Source of the DNA: Terebella lapidaria
Lineage: Eukaryota; Annelida; Polychaeta; Terebellida; Terebellidae
Assembly: GCA_949152475.1 (NCBI GenBank)
Contig: OX424569.1
Span: 29,557,950-29,621,949 of the forward strand
Direction of reading: 5' to 3'
DNA: 64,000 nucleotides
Made by a program: the position numbers and the translations under genes
Shown here: positions 11,179 through 21,984 of the stretch, one piece after another
Layout: each line of letters begins with the position of its first letter
Numbering within the stretch: the first letter of the stretch is position 1
Notes under the pieces: model-generated
Database searches by the model: none
Seen by the model: the letters and a program-made list of their open reading frames with translations, nothing else
What the model was told of the DNA's origin: nothing

Positions 11179-11822
11179 CAGGGTGTGCAAAAAGTCACTG
11201 TGCACTTTATAACGTTGTGTGACAGGTATGGTTAATGTAATCGTACCATGTGAAAAAATACACGAAAGTGGATAAAAATAATGTCCTGCGTGAACATGAA
11301 TAAATATTGGATGATTATGACATTATAATGATTATAACTACGTGACAACACAATATTAACATGCCATACTGGTTCATTTCTAAAAAAAATAAATTGGGAG
11401 TTTGGAGATCCACTCCAGACTAGGCATGCGGTCAATGTGGGCCTTCCTTCGCAAGAAAGGATTTTCTGGTCCAACAGGTACGAGGTTATGAAGGAAAATA
11501 ACCCTTAGAGGTTCAAGAATACTTTTGACAATTATATGCTGACCAGAGAGTGCCAAATTGACACATTATGGATGTGTTAGTTAAAAGGTTTGAGGAAATT
11601 GGGTCGCGCTATGCTTTGTAAACAGATGATACCTCGAGCAATTGCTGCAGCTAAAATCACCAAAATTCACAATTATTATTGCTCCACATACTATAATCCT
11701 ATTTATCAGTAATGTATTTTGTATGTAAACACCGCAAATTTATGTATAAACTGGAATGCTACCTGGCAGTGATGCTACCCGAATACATAATGCTACTGCA
11801 CAGTAACTTTTTGAACACCCTG
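11179..11822. mobile_element. Mariner/Tc1-like non-autonomous element
   Basis: Inverted ends CAGGGTGTGCAAAAAGTCAC (left) and the complement of CAGGGTGTTCAAAAAGTTAC (right) enclose 644 bases and are flanked by TA on both sides. TA duplication and CAGGGTG ends fit the Tc1/mariner group. The interior has a degenerate transposase-like flavour but no intact frame. It sits only in copy 2 of the 4.4/9.9 kb duplication, so it inserted after that event. Confidence 0.6.
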
Positions 11823-12184
11823 TATAAAGGCCAAATAGAAAACCGAACTGTTCGTATGACATAGACACACAGAAAAACGTGTTTTCTTAAATGAGACAAT
11901 ACTAGTGATATCAATGAAAAAATGGATACATTTTTCATTACTTCAATGTTTGAGGTTTGGAGTGAATACTATCAAGAATTTATAGAGAACGCTAATGGTA
12001 TATGTACATTAATTGTACATAAATTGTACATTGATTGTGTGTTATCAATTAACTTCACTAATAATATCAATTCCTTATTTCACAATTTAGGCATTTTCCC
12101 ATCAGTTGTCAAATACAATGTTCATGAACCATCAACGTTCACATTGGGACGAACACAAAATTCATTTAAATTTTTCATACGCAC

Positions 12185-12254
12185 TTGTATCTGCCATCCT
12201 TAGAAACGTGAGCAAACAACAGATGATATCCAGCAGATGAGACATCGTCTTCAT
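12185..12254 (-). CDS. Duplicate signal-peptide exon (possible alternative first exon or pseudo-exon)
   Basis: ATG at 12254 opens 23 codons reading MKTMSHLLDIICCLLTFL and then RMADT. It aligns residue by residue with the exon at 6155-6086 and ends at the same A|GT position in phase 1. Two features suggest decay or weaker use: an Arg near the end of the hydrophobic core and a donor of GTGCGT instead of GTGAGT. No PAN exon copy is visible between here and 6.6 kb on this strand. It may therefore splice into the exons of the downstream gene as an alternative start, or be a remnant of partial gene duplication. Confidence 0.4.
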
Positions 12255-12782
12255 GCTTAGCCAACTGAACTCCCCATGATAAGTGTATGGGCATAACAAC
12301 ATTCAACTTTTCCAGTGCTGTCTGGAGACGAACCTCTTTCTTCAGTGTTGAGTGATGTCAGTACCACCGCATGAAGGATGCCATCGCTAGTGATTCCACT
12401 TTCTACATTTACCGAAATCATAATAATAGTTATTCCTCACGCACGCGTGGACAATAATGCTAGTGTTCCATGTGTGGTGCATTGATGAGCAAAGGTTTGC
12501 CTTGAAATCTGTTTTTCTATCTCATCGATCTTTGATCCACGCTGTCTCGGTTCTTCGCGGTCTGACTGTCGCGAGACTACATTCACAGCAATATCCCGTC
12601 ACTTTTATGCCTCGTGACGCCTTTAGTCGTTATTTAGTGAGGAGAGGAGGGAGGGTCCATTGTCAATATTGCGGTGATGGAGATCTCTATTTTCGTATGT
12701 CAATTATAATCGAGAGTCCTAATTGGATAACATCAGGCAAACTTCATCAGTTCCAGAACTCTTCTTAAACACATCAGTATTC

Positions 12783-12814
12783 CATAGAAATAGAGATGCC
12801 TCTCTATTTCTATG
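12783..12814. repeat. Perfect 14-bp inverted repeat
   Basis: CATAGAAATAGAGA, four bases, then its exact complement. It is a stand-alone hairpin at the outer edge of the 9.9-12.7 kb duplicate with no obvious gene context; possibly the centre of a small foldback element. Confidence 0.4.
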
Positions 12815-13299
12815 AGTATTCAACTAAGACAGATGTCACACTTGAATTTCGATGATGATTCAAACGTGGAATGATTCCGGATGTATTTCTGAATTTTATG
12901 TTAGCCATTTCCAATCAATGTTGATTTTATGATGCATCGCAATGTCTTTTTCTACGTTGACTATGTGCAGAAAAGTGATTGATCATTCCTATCATAGTGA
13001 AATTTTCTCTTCAGAGAAGCTACATCCCTATGTCCCAATCATATATATCGTGTTTGAATAACTTATATATATCCCACTTTAGAACTAGTAGCAGTTATGA
13101 TAACTTTGTTCTGAAATTTTTATCTAGTCGTTAAACTGCTGCCACATGGATATGTCTTACGAAGGCTGAACAATGTTAAAAGCTGCGTTCAAGAAATTTT
13201 ATGGACGTCATTGAGATCTGGTTGGTGAACACATCATATATCTGAAAATTATGCAACAAGACCTGTTTGTATATTATTTCGTTTTATGAGTGACACATA

Positions 13300-14661
13300 T
13301 TGGGCAGGAAATACTCACCCAACACCCAAATTCACCTCCCTATAGCCAGGTACAGGTTTTCATGAGGTTCTATACAACTTCCGCGATTTGTATGACACTG
13401 GACTTTGAGATTGGATAACAGACTCGGTTTTAGTCACTCGAAATACTCTATACTTGAGTATTGCCTGTATGTTTATTTCCGTCGCTCCTTCCAATGCACA
13501 CTCACTGAAATGTATAGGGCGGCTCGAAAATTTCAAATTTCAAACATGTTTTGATTCGTCAGTGCGGGCATCACGTGCGATACAGGCCTCATGTCGATAG
13601 AGTGTGATACTTTTAATAACCTAAAAGTACTCAAAATTATTTATAATTTTAATTACTGTTAACTTTGGGGAATTCATGACGAGTGCCACTAGTGGGGCCG
13701 GATATGCTCACTCTTTCCGGAACACCTGATTTCACCTCCTAATGGCCAATTTTGGGGGTTCATGAGTTTCCCTGTCATTTTTGTTTTCTCTCACTTCGTA
13801 TGCCTGATATGACTTTCTGTCCCCGGACTATGAGATTGGATAACGGACCCTGTTTTGTTTGCCCAAATGGGATTTTCCCGTGTTGAATTCTCCTACGCTT
13901 TATGGCACATTTTTTTCGAAATATCTCACGTAATATTGAGATTAGAAATTAGGAATCAATTGTGGACATATAGGAAATGATACATGCTGAATATCCTCAC
14001 GACCTTGAACTTGACTTTTGACCCAATTTTCAAGGTCACATGACACAATGGCTAATATGTCACTTATCATCGACTATACAGCTTAGGAATCAATTGTGAA
14101 CATATAGGAAATGATATATACTGAATATTGTCCTGACCTTGAATTTGACATTTTACCTCATTTCTAAGGTCATAGTATCAAATGGCTAATATCACGCTTC
14201 TTATTGACTTTACAGTCAATTATGAACATATAGTAAAAGATATATACAGATTATTCTCGTGACCTTGAATTTGAATTTTGACCTACATTCCAAGATCATG
14301 GGACAAAATGACTAATGTCTCGCTCATCTTCGACTTCACTAACGGAAATGATAACGGACCCTGTTTTGTTTGCTCGGAATACTTGATACTGGGTATTGAT
14401 TCCACGTCTAATACAGCAAATCCATGTCTGCCATGCAACTAGATCTATTTTCATGGTAATTTTTGGGAATTCACGACGGGTGCCACTAGTGGGGCAGGAA
14501 ATGCTCACTCTTTCCGGAACACCTGATTTCACCTCCTAATGGCCATTTTGGGGGGTTCATGAGTTTCCCTGTCATTTTTGTTTTCTCTCACTTCGTATGC
14601 CTGATATGACTTTCTGTCCCCGGACTATGAGATTGGATAACGGACCCTGTTTTGTTTGCTC
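13300..14661. repeat. Dispersed 'gtgccactagtggggc' repeat, two near-identical blocks and one diverged block
   Basis: About 190 bases starting at 13671 recur at 14468 almost unchanged (gtgccactagtggggc, tttccggaacacctgatttc, ggactatgagattggata). A more diverged relative lies at about 13308-13440. I associate this type of repeat with bivalve genomes from general knowledge. The duplicated blocks interrupt the left arm of the nearby satellite array. Confidence 0.6.
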
Positions 14662-14990
14662 GGAATACTTAATACTGGGTATTGATTCCACGTCTATCAC
14701 ACCTTAGGAAGCAATTGTGAACACATAGAAATGATATATGCTGAATATTGCCATGACCTTGAATTCGACCTTTGACCTCATTTTCAAGTCAATGGACAAA
14801 CTGACTAAAATCTTGCTTCTCTTTCACATTTATAGCTTGGGGACCAATTGTGGACATATATAAATCACTTGTGGAGATATGAGTAAATATATATGTCATC
14901 TACATATATGCGCGATATTCTCGTGACCTTGAATTTGACCAGAGATCTTATTTTCATGATCATGAGACAAAATGGCTAATAATAAAAATT
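13930..14990 (-). repeat. Satellite-like array, inverted arm
   Basis: About five degenerate units of 130-150 bases, each with 'gaccttgaa', 'aggtca' and 'cttaggaatcaattgtgaac', oriented opposite to the array at 15040-16110. It is interrupted by the block at 14340-14690. No gene is seen. Confidence 0.65.
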
Positions 14991-15039
14991 AGCCCAAGGG
15001 CTAAGAAAGGTTACCGGACAATATACATTTTAGATATTA

Positions 15040-16110
15040 GCCTTTTGTCCAGTGACCTTGAAAATAATTTTTCAACAAATATATCACTTCTAGTATGTCC
15101 ACAATAAATTCCTAAGCTGTAAAGTCGATAATAAGTGAGATATTAGCCATTCTGTGATCGGTGATGTGACCTAGAAAATGAGGTCAAAGTTCAAGTTCAT
15201 GAAAAGATTCAGTATATATCATTCCTCTATTTTCGCAATTGATTCCTAAGCTGTAAAGATGATAATAAGCGACATATTAGCCATTTTGTTCTCTGACCTT
15301 GAAAATTGGATCAAAGGTCAAATTCTAGATCACCAAAATATTCAGCATACATCATTTCCTATATGTTCACTATGGACCCCTAAGCTGTGAATTTGATAAT
15401 AAGAGAGATATAAACCATTTTGTATTCTGACCTTGAAAATAAAATGACTGGCCTTGAAATTTAGGTCAAAGGTCAAATTCAAGGTCATGAGAATATTCAG
15501 AATATATCATTTCCTATATGTTCACAATTGATTCCCAAGCTGTAAAGTTGATAATAAGCAAGATATTAGCCATTTTGTCCTGTTGACCTTGAAAATGAGG
15601 TCAAAAGTCAAATTCAAGGTCACTAGAATATTCAGCATATATCATTTCCTATATGTTCACAATTGATTCATAAGGCGTAAAGTCACTAATAAGCAAGATA
15701 TTGGCCATTTTGTCCTGTGACCTTGAAAATGAGGTCAAAGGTCAAATTCAAGGTCACAAAAATATTCAGCATATATCATTTCCTATATGTTCACAATTGA
15801 TTCCTAAGCTGTAAAGTCGATAATAAGCGAGATATTAGCAATTTTGTCCTATGACCTTGGAAATGAGGTCAAGGTCAAATTCGAGGTCACGAGAAAATTC
15901 AGCATATATCATTTCCTATATGTTCACAATGTATTCCTAAGCTGTAAAGTCGATAATAAGCGAGATATTAGCCATTTTGTCCTATGACCTTGAAAATGAG
16001 GGCAAAGTTCAAATTCAAGGTCACGACAATATTCAGCTTATATCATTTCCTATATGTCCACAATTGATTCCTAGTCTCTAATCTCAATATTAAGTGAGAT
16101 ATTAGGCTTA
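15040..16110 (+). repeat. Satellite-like array, about eight units of about 140 bases
   Basis: Units share 'cctatatgttcacaattgat', 'aagctgtaaagtcgataata', 'gccattttgtcctgtgacc' and 'ttgaaaatgaggtcaaaggt'. Landmarks recur at about 15115, 15250, 15383, 15537, 15670, 15806, 15940 and 16072. With the inverted arm to the left it forms a long imperfect palindrome. Most units carry AGGTCA-type half-sites. Confidence 0.75.
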
Positions 16111-16139
16111 ATGTGTCCCATTATAAAGCATAGGAGAAT

Positions 16140-16660
16140 TTAACATGGAAAAGTCCCATTTGGGCCGAGTTTGGGCCCAAAATGGCCCCCTTCAAGCGAT
16201 TCAAGGGCAACGAAAAGTATACATGTCACAGAGGTACATATGAGGAGTGTTATGCATGAATAAGAAAAAAAGTTACTGAACAGATTTTGAGAAAACGACA
16301 GCCAAAGTCCAAAATTGGCCATTTTTGGCGAAAACGGCCGCCATTTTGAAATAATTGCGAAAATCAAAAAACTAAAAAATAGCTCCCTCTCGATATATTT
16401 TTAGGCATTTTTGTGCAAAATTTCAGAAAGATTCGATCGTAAACTTTAAAGATAAAAATGTAGACGGACGACGACGACGACGGACGACGACGGACGACGA
16501 CGACGACGGACGACGGACGCAACGCCACGGCAATAGGTTATCGGACCAAAGGTCCGGTAACCTAATATATAAAACATATATTGTCCGGTAACCTGTGTAA
16601 ACGGTCATGAGACAAAATGGCTAATAATAATATATAAAACATATATTGTCCGGTAACCTG
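16140..16660 (-). repeat. Dispersed CGTCGT-rich repeat with 'ggtccggtaacc' end
   Basis: Contains 'aatggcccccttcaagcg', 'aaaacggccgccattttg', 'aaatttcagaaagattcgat' and a (GAC)n-like tract at about 16462-16520. It ends in 'aaaggtccggtaacctaa', with a further copy of the 'tattgtccggtaacctgtgt' end nearby. Relatives in the opposite orientation lie near 42.75 kb and 56.3 kb. Probably a non-autonomous dispersed element; the frames here are not genes. Confidence 0.6.
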
Positions 16661-16904
16661 TGTAAACGAAGTCTGATTTTACAAAGGGGTGAATATTGCT
16701 TGTGATCGTACAATTTCAATTCAAGATCAGCAGTTGATAACTAACATTCTATATTGTTGTATGGAAAAAAACCATGACCCAATGATTCTGCTTCATATAT
16801 GACACAGAAAGTTATCCAGTGTGAAAAATCCAACTTGCAAGAGGTACATATATGTGATATGGACCGATCGGCGAATATAAAAACTTAAAAAACACATCAC
16901 CTGT

Positions 16905-17480
16905 TATCACTTTCTAAAAATGACCTTGGGCGCCACGAATTATCAATATACATGTCTTGCTCAAAGAATCAAAGTAATTATGTACATATTGTTTGTGACA
17001 AAGCGCGATATTTTGCACAAAGACCTTCCTTACCGGCTGTCAGTATACCTTACGCCAAGAAAGAGCGTAGATTCTACCCAACGCTTCTTTTATTCTTGCA
17101 TTGATCTTGATTTACCCGTCATATTTGAAGTGCTTTTATGTCAGGCAACTGTAATCACTGAATATCCCCATCAGCGGTAATAGTATTGGTGGCGCTTCCA
17201 AGCTATGAATGAGGGCATAGGCCTAGATGCTGTCAGTCATAATTTAGCATCATGGAGGTAGCATTGTATGGCGTTTTTATTCCTTCGAGCTAGATTACAT
17301 AACTGGCCAACATGGTGCAAGTTATAAAATTATCACAAATGTGTCTATGAGAGAAATAACGATTATTTCAACGAAATAGGAAGATATTTTATTTCGTGTT
17401 CAGAGGAGCAAAGATGATTGATTATGGCAATGGCTAAATCAAAACAGATAATGTAATATGCTGCCCCAGTGACATGTGCG
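16905..17480. repeat. Triplicated segment, copy 3
   Basis: Third copy of the 7790/8820 block, in the same orientation and more diverged. It retains 'cattgatcttgatttaccc' and 'ggaagatattttatttcgtg'. The frame 16920-17180 within it is not shared with the other copies. Confidence 0.55.
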
Positions 17481-17675
17481 CTCTGCATTTTTGCTGGACC
17501 TGGAAATTTAATGCCGCTTTTACGTTCAACCTTAATTCACCTTCAGTAATTATTGTCTACTTATCAAGAGAATATAGAGACCTATCGGATGAAGAAAGCT
17601 ATGGGAACATAATTAGTTTTACAACAAAAAAATTCTCAAACTGCTTTTCATTAAAGATGCGTTAGGTTAATATAT

Positions 17676-18553
17676 TTGGAGAGCACAGCAAATATGTTAT
17701 CGTGGGTCATATTTCTACCAATTTTCTCCAGAACATATTATGTCGCACTGGCTTTCGTGTTTGAACTAGTTATTCGTACAAGAAAACACAGGAGCCACAA
17801 TAATAATACGTGTCAATCGAGCACATCGAACATAAATCATAATGTAACCATATATTATGTCAACGATAAAATTAATCAAAAACAGCCAGACACACAAATG
17901 CTATATTCAACAAGTAACCTACAGTGGAGAGAATTATTTTTGTGGCCAGCGGAAATATGTTGGAATGGGAAAGTTTATGTGATTAATAACCTTAATTTAT
18001 TGAATTGAATTCCTCATTATTCTCCATATAATAAACAAAAAAGAACATATCTATAGATGTATATCCGAGCACATACATTCAATGGTTTTTGATTTTGCCC
18101 AATGTTTTGGATCAAATTGATAGTTTATGCGTCTATTTTGGTATAATAGAATATTTTTCATCACATTTCATCACTTTTATATCGTAAACTATAAAAGTTG
18201 GCAACCCTTCGTAACTGTTCTGCCAACATCAGAAATTTAGCTCAATATTTTTATTGCGCTGCTGTATGCGTATGTATTACGGTAAATCAATAAATATTGC
18301 AAAGCTCTCACAATATTTGCGTTTATTCACAATATTAAACCTCATGGAAACAATCAGGAATATTATTTTTGAGAGTGCTGTGATCCTTTTGTTGAGATTA
18401 CTATATTTAACAAACGATAGCAGGACCGGGCCCACTCATGCCTACCCTCCGTGGGTCTGTTATAACCCAGACTTAGAAGACCAGCGCGACGCGTTGGCCA
18501 ATAAACTTAATGCAGCACAAACAATAGATGATTTATTTGCTGTTATCTGTTAA
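17676..18553 (+). other. Orphan open frames, coding status unclear
   Basis: Two frames stand out in an otherwise gene-free stretch. 17676-18008 encodes a hydrophobic stretch followed by a basic RTRKHR and a polar tail, like a membrane anchor. 18254-18553 ends in a protein-like segment (HAYPPWVCYNPDLEDQRDAL, then DDLFAVIC). The second could be a last exon entered at the AG near 18420. Neither has a domain I recognise and no promoter or poly(A) signal fits clearly. Recorded only because their composition differs from the shadows around them. Confidence 0.2.
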
Positions 18554-19412
18554 CAAACGCTGATACTGACACTTCTAAACACCGAATCTTCCCTTCTACT
18601 TTTTCTTTCTTTCTTGATTTCTATTTACAATGATATACCAGCATTGTGATAATTTGAAAGCAACATTAATCGTGCCACATAAATCACATAAATACTGGAG
18701 AGAAAAACCTATTTTTTGGTCACACAAAATATATCCATTTAAGACTACGTGGAACGTTATGATGTCATGTGACCTTGGCTTACACTTTGAGTCCATATTT
18801 TGGACGTCCAAGATAACAGCTGAACACATACCATAGGTATGTTTACATACACCTAAGACTAGAAGTAGCACACCGATAAATATTGTAGATAAACGTGGTA
18901 TGAGACATTAATGTAAGTGTATTTCGGTGACCGGTGACGAATGGATATCAACAATGCGTGTATAGAAAACTTCGACGACTCTTCAAGGATATTTCGGCGA
19001 ATTAATGCGTGTATGTTTTGCACACAATTGCAGTACTGCGCGAGAATGAATCAGGCTCATTTTTGCCGGAAATGTATGAGTGACGTCTATGATGACTTGT
19101 TGAAATATAGAATCTGACAGAATTTCACGTCAGATTAACGCAGATACATAGCAGAAATCACTTCTCCTATGATCCGCGAACACAGGCACAGAATGGCATA
19201 AACGTGAAGTGAGTGTGACCAGAGGTGAGTCCTCACGTATGCTATAAACTGAACAAGTATGATTGTGTTTTCTATATTAATCAGAACTTAATGAATGTAC
19301 TTTCTGGAGCTAATATTGATTGAAACCTTTCATTTTTCCATGCAGTTATTGACACCAGCGTGATCAATCTGGGACAATATTGGATTAAACGCATGACCTT
19401 GGCACTAACACA

Positions 19413-19811
19413 ATGACCTTGAAACCAACGCGGATAAACACCGACAAAATGACGCGGCATCCTCCGACCTTGACCTTGGTTGTGCCTCCAGATAGAGCCT
19501 ATGGCACGATGCTACAACAGACGAAACGGGTCTACGACCAGCTCTTGGCAGATAAACACACCAAACTGTACAAAAGTCTACTTGAAAGTAAGGCCGCTTA
19601 CGACAATGAATGCACAGAGATGGCCGCTCAGAACAAAGACGACGCTCTGGAGCATGGCGTAAAAGCTCAAAAGCAACTGAATGATTTGTGCGAGGAATAC
19701 AGTAATGAAGTGACGGATCTAAGACGGAATTATCAGGAGAAATTGAATAAAATTTACTCACAACTGGATGAGAAGTGGAAAAAAGATCGATCAAAAGAAA
19801 CGGCGGTGTGA
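19413..19811 (+). CDS. Small helical 'QLLADKH' family protein, copy 1 (unknown function)
   Basis: A 132-residue protein, first of five related genes in the window. After a short basic N-terminus comes the family mark PPTLTLVVPP. A helical region rich in charged and Leu/Ala residues follows: QQTKRVYDQLLADKH, LLESKAAYDNEC, then YQEKLNKIYSQL. It has no signal peptide, membrane segment or catalytic motif, and a single coding exon. A likely acceptor (TTTTTCCATGCAG, ending 19345) lies 67 bases before the ATG, suggesting an intron in the 5' leader. This is the most diverged copy (HPP instead of QPP, AAQNKDDALE for ASKDxDxALE). Its frame is more GC-rich than its surroundings. The long antisense frame 19405-19995 is its shadow. 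Confidence 0.75.
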   Translation: MTLKPTRINTDKMTRHPPTLTLVVPPDRAYGTMLQQTKRVYDQLLADKHTKLYKSLLESKAAYDNECTEMAAQNKDDALEHGVKAQKQLNDLCEEYSNEVTDLRRNYQEKLNKIYSQLDEKWKKDRSKETAV

Positions 19812-19897
19812 ACCCAACAGCATTTTGACATTTTAATTCAACGTCCACAAAATCCAAGTCGATGTTTGGTGAATGGTCGTGTGTTGTGCGCGCACTG

Positions 19898-19903
19898 AAT
19901 AAA
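19898..19903 (+). terminator. Poly(A) signal AATAAA of family copy 1
   Basis: Canonical AATAAA about 87 bases after the stop codon of the gene at 19413-19811, followed by a TG/T-rich stretch, as expected for cleavage and polyadenylation. Confidence 0.55.
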
Positions 19904-20529
19904 CGAGCCAATTTTTGTGCATTCATTTTTGTTTTATGTGGTGGCATTATGATGCAATTGGGTGAACTCGGGCTTTTCATAGCAAACAATGTCAACTTGT
20001 CTGTGATGTTAACTTTTCTGTGATATGCTTTTGCCTTGTGATATACCTAACAAAACGGTTACACTGCACATATAGCGTGTTTACACATCTACATGTATAT
20101 ATGTATTTTAAAAAGACGAAATGCCATAGATAGAATGCCATATAATATACGGACGTATAAAATATACACTTATTTTTTATAGATTGTGTGAATTAAAAAT
20201 ATACGCTGATACTAAACCAGGACGGTTATATTGTATTAGACATAATACAATAACTCATTTATTTACAGCTCGCCCCAGTCAAAATGCCTGTGTGCGAAAG
20301 ACCGTGCGATATTGGTCGCTCAGACAAAACAATATCAGATTTATAGTACTCCAGACACTATTGTGTTACATGTATGTGTGTAAATAAAATATGTTCTTAT
20401 ATAGATGCACAATTTTTTTTCGTCTTCATTCAGAGCACGCAACTGTATAAAGTATATTATGCAAAACGTGTGATGTTTGTGTCATATAGATGAATCAGAC
20501 TGAATTAATATAACTGTACCCATAAATTG

Positions 20530-20700
20530 TGTGTTTGAAAATAGTTTTATATCTTTCAGCAATTGTAGACATTTATTCCCATTTAACGCCTTGCATTGAA
20601 ATACTACACGTATGTTTGTATTCTGAAGGTTCTTCAATACATAAAGCATACATGCAGCGCTAGACTTTTCTGTGTTTTTTTTTCCTTTGAAATATGAAGA
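20530..20700. repeat. Duplicated intergenic block (partner near 9570-9710)
   Basis: 'tatctttcagcaattgtaga', 'tattctgaaggttctt' and 'cttttctgtg' recur in order at about 9588-9690. It is non-coding and joins the left duplicated region with the small-gene cluster, suggesting a shared duplication history or a dispersed repeat. Confidence 0.4.
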
Positions 20701-21268
20701 AGCACAAACAAGAAATCTTTTAGCAAACGAAAAAGAATCGCGACGGTACAATAGTTTGATGTGCTATATTGTACGCGTATGACAATCTACAAAGGGCGTA
20801 TTCAGACACCTTACTAGATCTCAAAATCAACACACACGATTCATGTACATCTACTGCGCGAGCAAAGTCGAACTTACGAAGTTGTACTCTGTTCTGACTA
20901 TTGTTTCAACTAGGGTGCACCGATTTAAAGCGAAAAATATTCTAGCCATTTTGATCACAGCATTGATTACAACCTCTGGAAGATAATTTAATTTCAATGG
21001 ATATATCGAAGCTGGTCATAATTACACGTAACTCGACCAATCTCCACATAATGAGAAATCCAACCACCAGAAACGAACTCGTGAGCATCAAAATCAAAAC
21101 ACTTTACGACAAGTGGGTTGTAATATCTTCGGGCGGTCCTTCGATCCCCGTCCAAGTGTATTACACTTGAAGGTGATTAACTCAATATCAAACTTGACAA
21201 GCGTTTGCATTCGGGATGCAGCAAAGGAAACTCAGACACTTATAAATACAGACAACATGAGATTAAAC

Positions 21269-21661
21269 TCATTTCTGTTTCTGGTCCGACTTGGCTTTCT
21301 CGTCCAATTGTACGTACATCTTATTCAGCTTATCCTGGTAGTCTCTCTTGAGTCCCGTCAGCTCATCGTCATATTCCATACAGAGTTTATTGAGGGCCTC
21401 TTGTGCCCTGACGCCGAATTCAAGGGCCCTGTCCTTGTCCTTGCTCGCCAACTCTGTGCACTTAGCGTCGTACTCCGCCTTTCTCCCCAGCAGAGTCTGG
21501 TAGAGCTTCGCGTGTTTGTCAGCGAGCAGTTGGTCGTACACGAGTTTCGTCTGTTGGAGAGTCATCCCGTACGCCTTGTTGGCTGGTACGACCAGGTTCA
21601 AGGTCGGGGGCTGACTAGCCATATCGTCCGTGTGCATCTTGTGGGGCGATCGGTGCGCCAT
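21269..21661 (-). CDS. Small helical 'QLLADKH' family protein, copy 2 (unknown function)
   Basis: A 130-residue protein on the minus strand, facing copy 1 tail to tail. It starts MAHRSPHKMHTDDM, then QPPTLNLVVP, KLVYDQLLADKHAKLYQTLL, EYDAKCTELASKDKDRALEF and KRDYQDKLNKMYVQLDEK. A putative 5'-leader acceptor (CCATATTTTCAG, exon from about 21722) precedes the ATG by about 60 bases. A TATAAAAG lies close to the ATG but seems too near to be the promoter of a full leader. Two conserved cysteines (AKCTE and KLCME) are shared with the other copies, so a disulphide or metal role is possible but unproven. The plus-strand frame 21113-21805 is a shadow. Confidence 0.78.
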   Translation of the reverse strand: MAHRSPHKMHTDDMASQPPTLNLVVPANKAYGMTLQQTKLVYDQLLADKHAKLYQTLLGRKAEYDAKCTELASKDKDRALEFGVRAQEALNKLCMEYDDELTGLKRDYQDKLNKMYVQLDEKAKSDQKQK

Positions 21662-21984
21662 CTTGCGAATTGGAGCTTTTATAGTCGGTGTTTACTATAT
21701 GAAGACTTCCTGTCGTTGTTACCTGAAAATATGGAACATAGAAATATTTTATGGATGTATTTACACGTCAAATACTCACCAGCAAAACGTGTACATGTAG
21801 TTTGATTAATAAATGTTTTATAAATCACAAAGTAAACTAATATTCGCCGTTGAAAATGTTCCGTTGGTAGTTTTGCAACTATAATATATAATCCTGATTT
21901 CCCGTTGCAAGAACAAGTTGAATTTTCCAGATACAGGGAAATGAATTGCACGGGAAAGAGGTCCAAGTTTCCTAAGTACACACA

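Larger units (their letters stand above)
9880..12740. repeat. Segmental duplication, copy 2 (with mariner-like insertion)
   Basis: This is the diverged second copy of the 4360-6740 block. It is longer mainly because of a TIR element inserted at 11179-11822 that copy 1 lacks. It carries the duplicate signal-peptide exon and a promoter whose TATA box is altered. Open frames in it (10980-11171, 11922-12203, 12457-12768) show no domain and look non-coding. Confidence 0.65.

Noticed and set aside
16423..16608. Arg/Ser-rich frame
   Set aside because: Translation of the (GAC)n-like tract in a dispersed repeat.
19405..19995. 196-codon open frame on the minus strand
   Set aside because: Antisense to small-family copy 1; its openness follows from the codon bias of the sense gene, and it is not conserved against other copies.
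21113..21805. 230-codon open frame on the plus strand
   Set aside because: Antisense to small-family copy 2. The sense frame is conserved among five paralogues; this one is not.
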